A DNA stretch of 64,000 nucleotides from Leptolyngbyaceae cyanobacterium (GCA_036703985.1 DATNQN010000051.1:1-64000); one strand, 5' to 3'; counted from the stretch's first letter, positions 47,345-56,810 are shown. Translations and numbers: made by a program. Notes: generated from the sequence alone by a model not told the origin.

Positions 47345-49102
47345 CTAGACCGCAGCACACGTAACTCGAAAACTGATAGCGTTGAGACTATAGCTGGCAG
47401 CATCCCTACCACGATAAGCAGAACGGCAAAACCAGGGAACACTGCGCCACGAACCACCACGCAGAAGCCGAGTAGTACTTCCATTGCTAGTTAGCCATAT
47501 GATTCCTTCTATAGGCGCTCTTTCATAATTAGAGTGCCAATCATCACCACACCATTCCCAAACGTTGCCATGTAGGTCGTAAAGTCCAAACTTATTAGGG
47601 GGAAAGCTACCTACTGGGGTGGTTTCCTGGCGATATTTTCCTTTAGTACCCGAACCGTAAGTATAATTACCATCATAATTAGCTAATTCGGGAGTTATTG
47701 TTTCGCCAAAGTGAAAAGGGGTTGTTGTACCAGCACGACAGGCGTATTCCCATTCGGCTTCGCTGGGTAAGCGGTAGGTTTTACCAGTGTGTCGGGAAAG
47801 ACGATCGCAAAACTCAACCGCATCATACCACGAAACACATTCTACAGGTCGATTTGCTCCTTTAAAATAAGATGGGTCTGGTTGAAGGTCGCAGTTAACT
47901 TTTCGGAGATTAGCAACAGCTTTCCATTGAGCTTGAGTAACTGGAAATTTACCAATAAAGAATGGTTTTATTGCAACACGATGTTGGGGTCTTTCAGAAT
48001 CGCTACTTTCTTTTTCCGTTTTTGGCGCACCCATCGTAAATGAACCTCCTGGTATGTAAACCATATCCAGCTTTACACCATTACCCAAATCTTCAGTAAA
48101 AGATTGGGATTGAGATTTTATCTGAGGAGATGGGGGAACCGATATTTTAGTAGGTGGAACTTTATTTTTTGGCGGCGGAGGTTGTAAAACTGAAGTTTTA
48201 GGAGGTGAGACTGGCGAAGGATTCAGCGCTTTGAGAACTTCAGCAGCAGATTGATAGCGTTCTCCTACCGGAAACAACAACATTTTATCTAATAATTTTG
48301 CCAATTCATTACTAACAGAAACATTTTGCCTACGCCATACCCATTTCATTTGCATCGGATCGAAAAGTTTATCAATCCAAACACCATTTCTCTCTTCCAA
48401 TAAGCACCCAGTTAATAACCGAATACAAGTTACAGCTAAACTATAGAGGTCACTAGCTGGCGAAACATGACCGTGCATTTGTTCCGGTGCTGCATAACCT
48501 GGAGTACCAGTAATAGTACCCATTTTCGTAAGAACCGTAGCGCTTAATTGTTTGGAAACACCAAAATCAATTAGGACGAGAGAACCGTTATTACTTCTAA
48601 TAATATTATCTGGCTTAATATCTCTGTGAATTACATTTTGATTGTGAATAAATTCTAATACAGGCAGCAATTCAACCAGCAATTTTCTAACTTGTTGTTC
48701 GCTAAATTTTCCCCGTTGCTGTAATTCTTTTAACAAATCCTGACCATCAATAAATTCTTGTACCAAGTAAAACCGATTATCTTGTTCAAAAAATGCCAGC
48801 AAGTCAGGAATTTGGGGATGTTTGCCCAAATCGCGCAATCTCATCGCTTCCTGTTTGAATAATTCGGTAGCTTTCTGGAGTGCAGCGCTACCTTGCATTT
48901 GTGGCAAAAACTGTTTAATCACGCACTTGGTATCGAAACGGTGTTCGTCTACCGCTTCAAAAGTACGACCAAATCCACCTTCACCAATGTATCTAATTGC
49001 ACGGTAATGGTCAGCTAACAGTAATTTATTACCGCAGCGCTGGCAGAATTTAGTCAGAGATGGATTGGAGAATTGGCAATTAGGGTTAAGACATTGGCTC
49101 AT
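47345..49102 (-). CDS. Zinc-ribbon Ser/Thr protein kinase with formylglycine-enzyme-like (SUMF1) domain
   Basis: A 585-residue protein in three parts. A zinc ribbon at residues 4-23 (CLNPNC ... CQRC). A Hanks-type kinase at about 33-290 with IGEGGFGRTF, the Lys in CVIKQFLP, VIHRDIKPDN and LIDFGVSKQ; all catalytic residues are present. A Pro-rich linker leads to an FGE-sulfatase domain at about 345-585, with MVYIPGGSFTMG, RPVECVSWYDAVEFC, RLPSEAEWEYACRAG, NVWEWCGDDW and LLRGGSWRS. No membrane helix is seen. This layout is a known cyanobacterial kinase type. The SUMF1 domain probably works as a binding module; that is inference. Confidence 0.95.
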   Translation of the reverse strand: MSQCLNPNCQFSNPSLTKFCQRCGNKLLLADHYRAIRYIGEGGFGRTFEAVDEHRFDTKCVIKQFLPQMQGSAALQKATELFKQEAMRLRDLGKHPQIPDLLAFFEQDNRFYLVQEFIDGQDLLKELQQRGKFSEQQVRKLLVELLPVLEFIHNQNVIHRDIKPDNIIRSNNGSLVLIDFGVSKQLSATVLTKMGTITGTPGYAAPEQMHGHVSPASDLYSLAVTCIRLLTGCLLEERNGVWIDKLFDPMQMKWVWRRQNVSVSNELAKLLDKMLLFPVGERYQSAAEVLKALNPSPVSPPKTSVLQPPPPKNKVPPTKISVPPSPQIKSQSQSFTEDLGNGVKLDMVYIPGGSFTMGAPKTEKESSDSERPQHRVAIKPFFIGKFPVTQAQWKAVANLRKVNCDLQPDPSYFKGANRPVECVSWYDAVEFCDRLSRHTGKTYRLPSEAEWEYACRAGTTTPFHFGETITPELANYDGNYTYGSGTKGKYRQETTPVGSFPPNKFGLYDLHGNVWEWCGDDWHSNYERAPIEGIIWLTSNGSTTRLLRGGSWRSVPWFCRSAYRGRDAASYSLNAISFRVTCAAV

Positions 49103-49146
49103 AGTAATATAAGTTGCTAATAATTAATTTTGAGCTATTCTATAAA

Positions 49147-49635
49147 TTAACCGTTGCCGATTGCTGTAACTTTGTAATCAGACAATTGAGCGAGTACTGC
49201 CTGTAAAGATGTGATAAACTTACGCACGTTTTCAACTGTTACTGTTGATTCACCACCCACGTAAGTACGGCTAGCCTGTTCATGACTTCGCCCTACATTT
49301 ATCATAAACAAAAGACTAAATACTCCGTCGTTTGGCGAATCAACATCTCCTGATTGAGCTTGCAATTGAAAACCAAGTTCCCAGGTTACGAAGGTATATG
49401 ATTCACTGTTGGGGTTTTTTTGTAAATTAGCAATATGTTCTTCAAAATATGTTATAATTCTGTGTAAATCTTTAATAGCAATAAAGCTAGGAATAGACTT
49501 AATCGAAAATTCTAAAATGCGTGAATCTAGTTGAAAATCAACTATCAAATCAAAATATTCTTTAGTAGCATCTAAATTTTTTAAATCGAATAAAACTTGA
49601 TATCCGTCAGTTTCGAGAAGGCATTGATATAGCAT
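49147..49635 (-). CDS. Hypothetical protein, WapI-type immunity-like
   Basis: A 162-residue acidic cytosolic protein. It has a beta-rich core (DLIVDFQLDSRILEFSIKSIPSFIAIKDLHRIITYFEEHI) and FVTWELGFQLQAQSGDVDS, ending with a helix at ENVRKFITSLQAVLAQL. The overall pattern recalls WapI/Imm-type immunity proteins of contact-dependent toxins. It lies 51 bp after the gene for a small toxin-domain-like protein, as immunity genes do. This call is tentative; the fallback is a protein of unknown function. Confidence 0.5.
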   Translation of the reverse strand: MLYQCLLETDGYQVLFDLKNLDATKEYFDLIVDFQLDSRILEFSIKSIPSFIAIKDLHRIITYFEEHIANLQKNPNSESYTFVTWELGFQLQAQSGDVDSPNDGVFSLLFMINVGRSHEQASRTYVGGESTVTVENVRKFITSLQAVLAQLSDYKVTAIGNG

Positions 49636-49686
49636 TTTTTTGGCTAGTATCTTCTAGCGAATAAGATCGAGCGAAGGTTCTTCTAC

Positions 49687-50031
49687 TTATAAATGTGGGT
49701 TGAAACCGTAGTTCATGCCAAGTCTTTCCAGTTCTCTGCGTTCCAAGTGGCGCAAACCAGTGACAATTCCTTCGTCACCCACAATTACTACATTGTATAA
49801 TTTTCGCCTTTCTCCAGTTCGCTGGATGTACACCGTAGCTCCATCGCTCTGGACAGTTTTACGGGAATAATTGTCAATGATATCATCTACTAAATCAAAT
49901 GGCTCTGTAAAACCGTGACGAAGGAGGCTTTCGCGTGCGTGTGTTGTAAGTATTTTGCCTTTGGCAGTGGTGACAAAGCTACTGTATTCGTCGTTTTCCT
50001 CATTTCCTATTTCTCCATTGCTCGCACTCAT
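49687..50031 (-). CDS. Small protein resembling a toxin C-terminal domain (DUF4258-like)
   Basis: A 114-residue protein. After a charged N-terminus it reads TTHARESLLRHGFTEPFDLVDDIIDNYSRKTVQSDGATVYIQR ... YNVVIVGDEGIVTGLRHL. The ThxAxxRLxxRGhxxxdhxxhl start and the later strand pair resemble DUF4258/BECR-type RNase domains found at the ends of polymorphic toxins. No delivery domain is attached. With the next gene it may form an orphan toxin/immunity cassette; function untested. Confidence 0.5.
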   Translation of the reverse strand: MSASNGEIGNEENDEYSSFVTTAKGKILTTHARESLLRHGFTEPFDLVDDIIDNYSRKTVQSDGATVYIQRTGERRKLYNVVIVGDEGIVTGLRHLERRELERLGMNYGFNPHL

Positions 50032-50097
50032 TTAAGGTTTTATCGTTGAGTAGTCTGGGGTTTCAAAATTTTACGAATTTAGGAAGTAATCGCTGTT

Positions 50098-50129
50098 AAA
50101 AAAAACCCCCCTTAAAAAAAGGAGGGGGG
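50098..50129 (-). terminator. Rho-independent terminator of the E2 gene
   Basis: On the minus strand, a C/G-rich stem (plus-strand arms cccccct and agggggg) with an A/T loop is followed by eight or more T residues (plus-strand A run 50098-50105). It lies 17 bp after the stop codon of the E2 gene. Confidence 0.85.
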
Positions 50130-50146
50130 AAAAAAGCATCTTAATC

Positions 50147-51451
50147 TTACATTGTCAAAGATTGTGGATTAGTTTCGATCAACTTCGCCAAATCTTTCAG
50201 GAACGCTGCGGCATGAGCGCCGTAAATAATGCGATGATCGCAAGTAATATTTACTTGCATTTGCTGTTTCACACCAAACATTCCATCAGCAGTTGCTACT
50301 ACTTGGGGACGAGAAGCACCGATCGCTAAAATCGAACCTTGTCCAGGTGGTAAGATAGCATCAAATCTATCTACCCCAAACATCCCCAAATTCGACAAGG
50401 TGAAAGTGCCAGAATTATACTCTTGGGGTTGCAATTGCTTGCTTCTAGAACGGTCTACCAAATCCTTCCAAGTACGAGACAAGGAATAAATATCAATTTG
50501 GTCGGCATTTTGCAACACTGGGGTAATCAGTCCGCCATCATCCATCGCCACTGCAACGGCAATATTAATTCCACTGCGGTACTGGATACCTTGGTCGGTA
50601 TATCCTGCATTCAGTAGTGGGTGCTTTTGTAGCGTTACGGCAACTGCTTTTGCTAGCAACGCCGTCATGGTGACGCCTTTTGACTTAATTTGTTTGTAAA
50701 GCTTATCTAGGTTATCGGTGGTGATGGTGTAACCGACGTGGAAAATGGGTACTTGCAGGCTAGCTACCATGTTCCGTACTACTGCATTTTGCAAGGTAGT
50801 CAAAGGCACTACCTGACCGGGTGCAATGGCGGCAACGGGTGCGGGTGCAGGGGCAGTTTTGGCAGATGGGGCGGGTGGAGGAGGTGCAACGGATGCCATG
50901 ACAGCGGTTGCAGCAGGTGCCGCAGCAGGTTTAGCTTTACCTGCGGCAGCTTCCACATCTTCTGCTACGATGCGTCCGTGGGGGCCACTGCCTTGCAAGC
51001 TATTTAAGTCTACTTTTAATTCTTTAGCTAATTTCTTGGCGCGAGGCGAAGCAACTATTCTGCCATTGCTGCGACTGCTGCCATTACTAGCGCTTGCTGC
51101 GGTGGCGGCAACTGGCTGAGGTGCTGGGGCCGCAGCGGGCGCGGGGGCTGGTGTAGCCGTAGCGGGGGCTGATTTAGCGGCACCTTGTTGTTGGGCTGTC
51201 GCGATTTCTGCTTCTGTTTCTGCTAATAAGGCAATGGCTGCACCTACTGGGGCTACGTCGCCAGCTTCTACAATAATGGTAGCTAGATAGCCTTCGTAGA
51301 AGGACTCCACATCCATATCTGCTTTGTCGGACTCGACCACCACCACTGTTTCGCCTTTTTCAACCTTGTCTCCAGGGGATTTCGCCCAAGAGACAATTTT
51401 GCCTTCGGTCATTGTAGAACTAAGCGCGGGCATGAAAACTTCGTGAATCAT
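50147..51451 (-). CDS. Dihydrolipoamide acetyltransferase, E2 of pyruvate dehydrogenase
   Basis: Transfers the acetyl group from lipoyl-lysine to CoA in the pyruvate dehydrogenase complex (cytosol). The 434 residues contain one lipoyl domain with the target lysine in VVVESDKADMDVES, an Ala/Pro-rich linker, a peripheral-subunit-binding domain (ASPRAKKLAKELKVDLNSLQ ... RIVAEDV), a second Ala/Pro linker and the catalytic domain ending in NITCDHRIIYGAHAAAFL, with the catalytic His of DHRxxxG. The single lipoyl domain is typical of cyanobacteria. It has its own terminator. Confidence 0.94.
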   Translation of the reverse strand: MIHEVFMPALSSTMTEGKIVSWAKSPGDKVEKGETVVVVESDKADMDVESFYEGYLATIIVEAGDVAPVGAAIALLAETEAEIATAQQQGAAKSAPATATPAPAPAAAPAPQPVAATAASASNGSSRSNGRIVASPRAKKLAKELKVDLNSLQGSGPHGRIVAEDVEAAAGKAKPAAAPAATAVMASVAPPPPAPSAKTAPAPAPVAAIAPGQVVPLTTLQNAVVRNMVASLQVPIFHVGYTITTDNLDKLYKQIKSKGVTMTALLAKAVAVTLQKHPLLNAGYTDQGIQYRSGINIAVAVAMDDGGLITPVLQNADQIDIYSLSRTWKDLVDRSRSKQLQPQEYNSGTFTLSNLGMFGVDRFDAILPPGQGSILAIGASRPQVVATADGMFGVKQQMQVNITCDHRIIYGAHAAAFLKDLAKLIETNPQSLTM

Positions 51452-51502
51452 GGGGTGAGGTTCCGAATCGACAATTTAGACAATTTATTAGAATAACAGA
51501 TT

Positions 51503-51592
51503 TGGTCATTGCTCATTGGTCATTAGTCATTGGTCATTGGTGATGGTTTATCCATCAGTTGATATAAATGGCTAATGACGAATGACTAACGA
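51503..51592. repeat. Short tandem repeats (TCATTGG)n with complementary copies
   Basis: Several copies of tcattggtcattagtcattgg (51506-51540) are followed by the complementary aatgacgaatgactaacgac (51571-51592), so the region can form a hairpin. It lies between the ends of ylqD and the E2 gene. Typical cyanobacterial STRR-like intergenic filler. Confidence 0.6.
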
Positions 51593-51604
51593 CAAAAGAC
51601 AATA

Positions 51605-52060
51605 TTAAATATCGCCGCGAATTTCTTCTACTACGCCATCGCGTAATAGAATTTCTACTTGCATTTTTTCGACCAAGTTATCTCCGGGTTCAATTCTGAA
51701 GATACTTTCAATTTGACCTTGATTAACTTCTTGGTTCATTTCCAGCAGTTGTACTTGCTGAAGTTGTTGCAAAATTTGATTTTTTTGCTCTAACAGTTCG
51801 CTTTTTCTTTGATTTACTTGCATTTGAATGTTTTCAATCTGCTGCATGACTTGGGGGCCAGGGGGTTGCAGGCTTTGTTTTTGAATTTCCGTAATTGCAC
51901 GCTGGCCTTGGATTTCCAGTTGTTGTAATTGTTGATCGAGTTGGTTGATTTGAGTTTGCAATTGTTGCTGGGCTTCTTCCTTCCAACGGGAAGTAACGAT
52001 CGCTTTTACAACAACCGGGCGTTTTAACAGAAGGTGGTTTGTAGAGACATCCATAACCAT
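51605..52060 (-). CDS. YlqD family protein
   Basis: A 151-residue protein of which about 100 residues are a Gln/Leu-rich coiled coil (about 30-115). The N-terminal LLKRPVVVKAIVTSRWKEEAQQQL and the C-terminal IFRIEPGDNLVEKMQVEILLRDGVVEEIRGDI match the YlqD family, whose role is not known. It follows the acyl-CoA synthetase gene at about 120 bp. The ATG two codons later is an equally good start. Confidence 0.85.
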   Translation of the reverse strand: MVMDVSTNHLLLKRPVVVKAIVTSRWKEEAQQQLQTQINQLDQQLQQLEIQGQRAITEIQKQSLQPPGPQVMQQIENIQMQVNQRKSELLEQKNQILQQLQQVQLLEMNQEVNQGQIESIFRIEPGDNLVEKMQVEILLRDGVVEEIRGDI

Positions 52061-52109
52061 TTAACTTTCTATCTATTCAAGAGCGGGTTTATTTTAGTCC
52101 TCAGTGATG

Positions 52110-52152
52110 AGTCCTAAGCACTGAGTAGTTTTTTTACTCAGCACTCAGGACT
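52110..52152. terminator. Inverted repeat between the acyl-CoA synthetase and ylqD genes
   Basis: Two 18-base arms (agtcctaagcactgagta and tactcagcactcaggact) pair at 15 of 18 positions around a T-rich loop of 7 bases. It lies 30 bp after the acyl-CoA synthetase stop and may end its transcript or be an interspersed repeat. Confidence 0.5.
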
Positions 52153-52181
52153 CAGCGATCGCAAATAAATGACGATCGCTT

Positions 52182-54167
52182 TTAGTACATTCCGTCGATC
52201 ATATCGCGATAGCGTTCCATCACGACGTTGCGGCGGATTTTTAGAGTTTGGGTCATCAAACCGTTTTCAATGGAAAATGGTTCTAAAATCAGCTTAAAGG
52301 AACTGATGCGGTCATCGGGACGATAACCGGCACGGTTTTGGACTTCCCGATTTAATTCTTGTCGAAATAAATCCTGGACAATTTTACTATTGAGGTCAAT
52401 TTCTTTGCTTGATGTAGAGTCGAGTGAAATAGTTTCCTCCGGTAGACGCAAACGTAAATTTTCGTCAGCTGCCCATTGCTTGAGGGCTTCTATATTGGGG
52501 ACAATCAAAGCACCCAACGATTTTTGGTCTTGTCCTACTAGCATGATCTGATCGATATAAGGACTACGCAAGCAGGCATCTTCGATCGGTTGGGGTTCGA
52601 TATTTTCCCCGTTCGTCAGTACGATCGTATCCTTTGCTCGTCCGGTCAGCACTAAATCGTTATTTACCGTTACCCAACCCAAATCTCCCGTATCGAACCA
52701 ACCTTCCGGGTCAATTGCCTTGGCAGTAGCTTGAGGATTTTGGTAATATCCTTGCATGACCTGCGGCCCTCGGATCAGCACTAAACCTCGTTGACCGACA
52801 GGTAATGCTTGACGGGTTTCCGGGTCAACTATTTTGGTTTCGGTGGCGGGAATTGGTTGTCCGGCGGAACCTCTTAAATTATGCCAGTAACGACGGGCGT
52901 GGGTAACTGGAGAAGTTTCGGTTAAACCGTAACCAACCAGTACTTCAATACCGATTATTTCAAAGAAGTTTTCCAAGTGCATCGCCAGGGAACCGCCACC
53001 GCTGAGGACGTATTTCATTCTGCCGCCGGTGGCTTGGCGAATTTTTTGATAGACTATGCGATCGGCTAAGGCATGAATGGGAAACAGGTAAGCTATTTGA
53101 ATTCCGGCAATCACTTTTTCTGGTAAAGAAGGGGGTTGGGGTTGCAGGGTTAAACCTTGCATTACTCGCTTTGCCTGAATATACTTTTGGCTGATGCCCA
53201 AGAAAGTATTGACTAGTTTTTGTTTCTTAACTGGTTGTTCCCGAAATTGTTTTTGCACCCCCTCATAAATTGATTCCCAAAGACGGGGAACGCCTACCAT
53301 GTAGTGGGGTTTGAATTTTTTCAAGTCTTGTTTAACTTGTCGCAGGTTAGTGTAAACCTGAGTGATTCCTTGGGATAAAATAAAGTATTCTGCTGCTCTT
53401 TCGTAGGCGTGCCAAGTAGGAAGAATGCTGAGTGCGATATCGCCTACATGAGGTTGAATGATCGAACCTAATGTAGTGACTTGATGTAACAAGTTACCGT
53501 GAGACAACATTACCCCTTTTGGTTTGCCAGTTGTACCGGAAGTGTAGAGGAGAGTGGCTAAGGTGTTGAGGTCGTAAGAAACTGGCTTTAGTTGGTGAGA
53601 AGCACCAGCTTCCATTAATTGGTTGAAGTTAATCGTTTTAATTTGAGAAGATATGTCTGCTTCTTCGTCCGATAGCAAGACTATTAACTGAATGGGTAAG
53701 TTGCTAATGCGATCGCGTAATTTCTTCAGCGTCTTATAATCTTCGACAACTAAAGCCGTGCTGCCGCTATTCTCCAAAATATACAGCAGTTCTTCCCGCT
53801 CGGCTTGAGAACTGCGAACCACATCCGCCGCTCCTGCCATCATAATGCCTTGGTCGGCAATCATCCAACGGGGAGAGTTATCGGAAAATAAGGCAACGCG
53901 AGGAGGTTCTGCGGCTGGAAGTATGCCGAACGCCTGTAAACCAGCGGCGAATTGCTGGATTTGCTGGTAAAGTTGGCCGTAGGTGAGAGTTAATTCTGGT
54001 TTGGCGTGAGGGTCGTGCAGGGCAACGGCATTGGTGTATTTTTCCGCTAAGATAGGCCATATCCCCGGCAGCGATCGCGCTGCGGAGTAATCAACCATCC
54101 GTTTCAAGTTACTACGCTCTCGCTCGTTCGCTGTCAAGGTATAGGAGGCAGGGCGGTCTTTCAACAT
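52182..54167 (-). CDS. Long-chain acyl-CoA/acyl-ACP synthetase (AMP-binding enzyme)
   Basis: Activates free fatty acids with ATP for recycling to CoA or ACP; in cyanobacteria the single such enzyme is usually Aas-like. About 661 residues from the ATG at 54167 (a TTG further upstream would add 27 residues). Motifs: LLYTSGTTGKPKGVMLSHGN (AMP-binding), ILPTWHAYERAAEYF, VLVGYGLTETSPV, GWFDTGDLGWV and LTGRAKDTIVLTNGENIEPQPIE. All catalytic regions look intact. Which thioester partner is used cannot be told from sequence alone. Confidence 0.92.
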   Translation of the reverse strand: MLKDRPASYTLTANERERSNLKRMVDYSAARSLPGIWPILAEKYTNAVALHDPHAKPELTLTYGQLYQQIQQFAAGLQAFGILPAAEPPRVALFSDNSPRWMIADQGIMMAGAADVVRSSQAEREELLYILENSGSTALVVEDYKTLKKLRDRISNLPIQLIVLLSDEEADISSQIKTINFNQLMEAGASHQLKPVSYDLNTLATLLYTSGTTGKPKGVMLSHGNLLHQVTTLGSIIQPHVGDIALSILPTWHAYERAAEYFILSQGITQVYTNLRQVKQDLKKFKPHYMVGVPRLWESIYEGVQKQFREQPVKKQKLVNTFLGISQKYIQAKRVMQGLTLQPQPPSLPEKVIAGIQIAYLFPIHALADRIVYQKIRQATGGRMKYVLSGGGSLAMHLENFFEIIGIEVLVGYGLTETSPVTHARRYWHNLRGSAGQPIPATETKIVDPETRQALPVGQRGLVLIRGPQVMQGYYQNPQATAKAIDPEGWFDTGDLGWVTVNNDLVLTGRAKDTIVLTNGENIEPQPIEDACLRSPYIDQIMLVGQDQKSLGALIVPNIEALKQWAADENLRLRLPEETISLDSTSSKEIDLNSKIVQDLFRQELNREVQNRAGYRPDDRISSFKLILEPFSIENGLMTQTLKIRRNVVMERYRDMIDGMY

Positions 54168-54498
54168 AATTTTACAGTTGGAATGTCGATCGGTTCTTTT
54201 TTCTAAATTATCTTTAACATTATTTGTTCTTTCACTTCCGGTGGACAAAATAGATTCTGTCTATCTTTTCAGGATTAAGCTATTAGTAAAGTGAATTCCT
54301 AATCTATATACTTATGGTACTTTTTACCACAGATGTCCACAGATAAACACAGATGAACACAGATGTTTTTTGGATTTTTTTCAATTGATGCTGGTTTATT
54401 TATCCTTCACACTTCACCATTTATCCTGTTCATCCTCATAATCCATATTATAAATCCCGTTCTATCATTCACACTTCATCCTTCATCCTGTTCATCCT
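54168..54498. repeat. Intergenic short-repeat patch
   Basis: 331 bp upstream of the acyl-CoA synthetase gene. Two repeat families occur. An 11-mer of the type cacagatgaa repeats about four times at 54328-54365. A roughly 38-bp direct repeat (ttcacacttcacc... and ttcacacttcatcc..., both ending atcctgttcatcct + aatcc) is at about 54406-54444 and 54468-54505, the second reaching the end of recQ. No gene. Confidence 0.6.
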
Positions 54499-56685
54499 TT
54501 AATCCTTAAATCCTGATCCATTCTTAGTTTTTCTCCACCATGCCCTCACCAAGCGAATTTCTTCATAATTAAATTCTTCTTTTAAATGTTCGTAAATTGG
54601 TTTAAGTGAAATATCGCTACCAATATATTCCATAGCTTTTAAAATTACTTCTTGGCGTTCTGGCAAAACCAAATTATCTAAATCTCCTAACTTGCCCATT
54701 TCGATTAGTTCTGCCAAATGAGCCATAATAGTACTAGTTTTCAAATTACGTTTTTCGGCAATTTCTTCTACAGTTAACCCTTCTTGATATAAATCGAAAG
54801 TGATTAACTGGGTGATATTATTTGAGTTGGTTTTGGTAGCTGCTTTCGGAACATAGTTATTCGTTTCTGTTGACAATCCTTGTTCTTGCCGATAAGTTTT
54901 AATTTCCCAGATAAATCGTTCCCCATATTGCTCTAATTTGCGACTACCTACTCCAGACAGTTGACCGAATTCCACTAAAGTTTGGGGTTGCACCTGCGCC
55001 ATCAATTTGAGAGTAGAATCATGAAAAATTACATAAGGGGGAACAGATTGTTCGTCAGCGATTTTCTTGCGGAGTTGGCGCAAGCGATCGTATAACATTT
55101 CCATGCCAGCTTTTTTGAGATTTACCGCCTCCTCGATCGCTTTTTTATTAACGGGAACGACAATCTGCACCGAACGCTGACGCCTCATCACTTCCCAACT
55201 TAGGGCATTCAATTTGAGAACGGCATAACCATCTGTAGTTTGATCTAATAAGCCTTGATGTAATAGCGATCGCGCTAACATTTTCCATTCATCAGCCGTT
55301 TTATCTTTGCCAATTCCATAAGTAGAAAGTTCCTGATGCTTATTTTGTAAAACTTTCTGACTCCGCGAACCTCGTAGCACATCTATAATATAAGTCATCC
55401 CAAACCTTTCCTTACATCGCGCCACGCAGGAAAGAAACTTCATCGCTTCAACTGTCCAATCTTCTACAGGTTTAGCCTGACGACAATTATCGCAATTAGC
55501 ACAATTTCCAGCAAAATATTCGCCAAAATAACTTAACTGAATCGTGCGACGACAATCAGTTCCTTCCGCATAATCAATCACTCGTCTTAACTGTTGACGG
55601 GCAATCATTTGTTCTTGCGGATCGGGTTTTTGTTCGATTCCCCATTCAATTTTTTTCACATCGCCATAACTGAAAAAGAAAATACATTCAGCAGGTTCAC
55701 CATCTCTACCCGCCCGTCCCGCTTCTTGATAATAACCTTCTAAATTACGAGGCAAATCGAAATGAGCTACAAACCGAACATCTGGCTTATTAATTCCCAT
55801 GCCAAAAGCAATAGTTGCCACGATTACTTGCACGTCATCGCGAATAAATCGAGTTTGATTTTCCGATCGTTCTTCGTCAGTTAAACCCGCATGATATGGT
55901 AAAGCTTTTATGCCATCTTTTTGTAATTTAAAAGCCAGTTCATCAACAGCGCGACGACTGAGACAATAGACGATACCAGCACCTTTAGTTTGGCGAACTT
56001 TTAATAATAATTCCGTATAGCTACTTTTTTGTTTAGGACGAACTTCGTAATATAAATTTTGGCGATTAAAACTAGCAACGTGGATGCTAGGTTTCTGTAA
56101 TGCTAACTGTTCGATAATATCTTGACGTACTCGTTCGGTAGCGGTAGCAGTAAGCGCCATTACAGGTATGTTGGCATAACGCTGGCGCAGCATTCGCAAT
56201 TGACGATATTCTGGACGAAAATCGTGTCCCCATTCGGAAACGCAGTGTGCTTCATCAATCGCAAAACCAGAGATACCGATTTGATGATTTACTAAATCTA
56301 AAAATGGCAGAAATCTTTCACTTAATAAACGTTCCGGTGCAACATAAAGTAACTTAACTAGTTTGTTGAGAATAGCTTGTTCTCGGTTTCGCACTTGCCA
56401 ACTGTTCAGGCTACTATTAAGAAAAGTTGCCCCAATGCCGTTATCTCGCAGCGCATCAACTTGGTCTTGCATTAAGGCAATTAAAGGAGATACTACTACA
56501 GTTAAACCTGGTTTAAGTAAGGCTGGCAATTGAAAACAGAGAGATTTTCCACCGCCAGTAGGCATAACGATCAGTAAATCTCGGTTTTGCAGGGCTTCTT
56601 GTACTATTTGTCGCTGTCCCGGGCGGAAGCTATCATAGCCAAAATGATGTTTGAGTGCTTTTTCCAAGGTGGGAAATGGAGACAT
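54499..56685 (-). CDS. recQ: ATP-dependent DNA helicase RecQ
   Basis: A 3'-5' superfamily 2 helicase for repair and recombination. The 728 residues include Walker A (MPTGGGKSLCFQLP), DEAH box (IDEAHCVSEWGHDFRPEY), motif VI (YYQEAGRAGRDG), the RecQ zinc site (CRRTIQLSYFGEY ... CANCDNC), the RQC winged helix, an HRDC domain (about 530-610, FGQLSGVGSRKLEQYG) and a C-terminal helix-turn-helix-like region (YQEGLTVEEIAEKRNLKTSTIMAHLAEL). The last domain is found in a subset of bacterial RecQ proteins. The start ATG is clear. Confidence 0.96.
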   Translation of the reverse strand: MSPFPTLEKALKHHFGYDSFRPGQRQIVQEALQNRDLLIVMPTGGGKSLCFQLPALLKPGLTVVVSPLIALMQDQVDALRDNGIGATFLNSSLNSWQVRNREQAILNKLVKLLYVAPERLLSERFLPFLDLVNHQIGISGFAIDEAHCVSEWGHDFRPEYRQLRMLRQRYANIPVMALTATATERVRQDIIEQLALQKPSIHVASFNRQNLYYEVRPKQKSSYTELLLKVRQTKGAGIVYCLSRRAVDELAFKLQKDGIKALPYHAGLTDEERSENQTRFIRDDVQVIVATIAFGMGINKPDVRFVAHFDLPRNLEGYYQEAGRAGRDGEPAECIFFFSYGDVKKIEWGIEQKPDPQEQMIARQQLRRVIDYAEGTDCRRTIQLSYFGEYFAGNCANCDNCRQAKPVEDWTVEAMKFLSCVARCKERFGMTYIIDVLRGSRSQKVLQNKHQELSTYGIGKDKTADEWKMLARSLLHQGLLDQTTDGYAVLKLNALSWEVMRRQRSVQIVVPVNKKAIEEAVNLKKAGMEMLYDRLRQLRKKIADEQSVPPYVIFHDSTLKLMAQVQPQTLVEFGQLSGVGSRKLEQYGERFIWEIKTYRQEQGLSTETNNYVPKAATKTNSNNITQLITFDLYQEGLTVEEIAEKRNLKTSTIMAHLAELIEMGKLGDLDNLVLPERQEVILKAMEYIGSDISLKPIYEHLKEEFNYEEIRLVRAWWRKTKNGSGFKD

Positions 56686-56810
56686 GATCGAAATAATGCA
56701 CTGATGAAATTATTTTATAACTGCAAATGAACGCAGGTGAGGTTGTTGGCTTTGGTGCGGTTGGATTATCTTCAATAATGGTATTGGAAAGTTGGAAGAA
56801 AAATAAACCG

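Noticed and set aside
50826-51119. An Ala/Gly-rich plus-strand frame opposite the E2 gene
   Set aside because: It is the antisense of the Ala/Pro linkers in the acetyltransferase.
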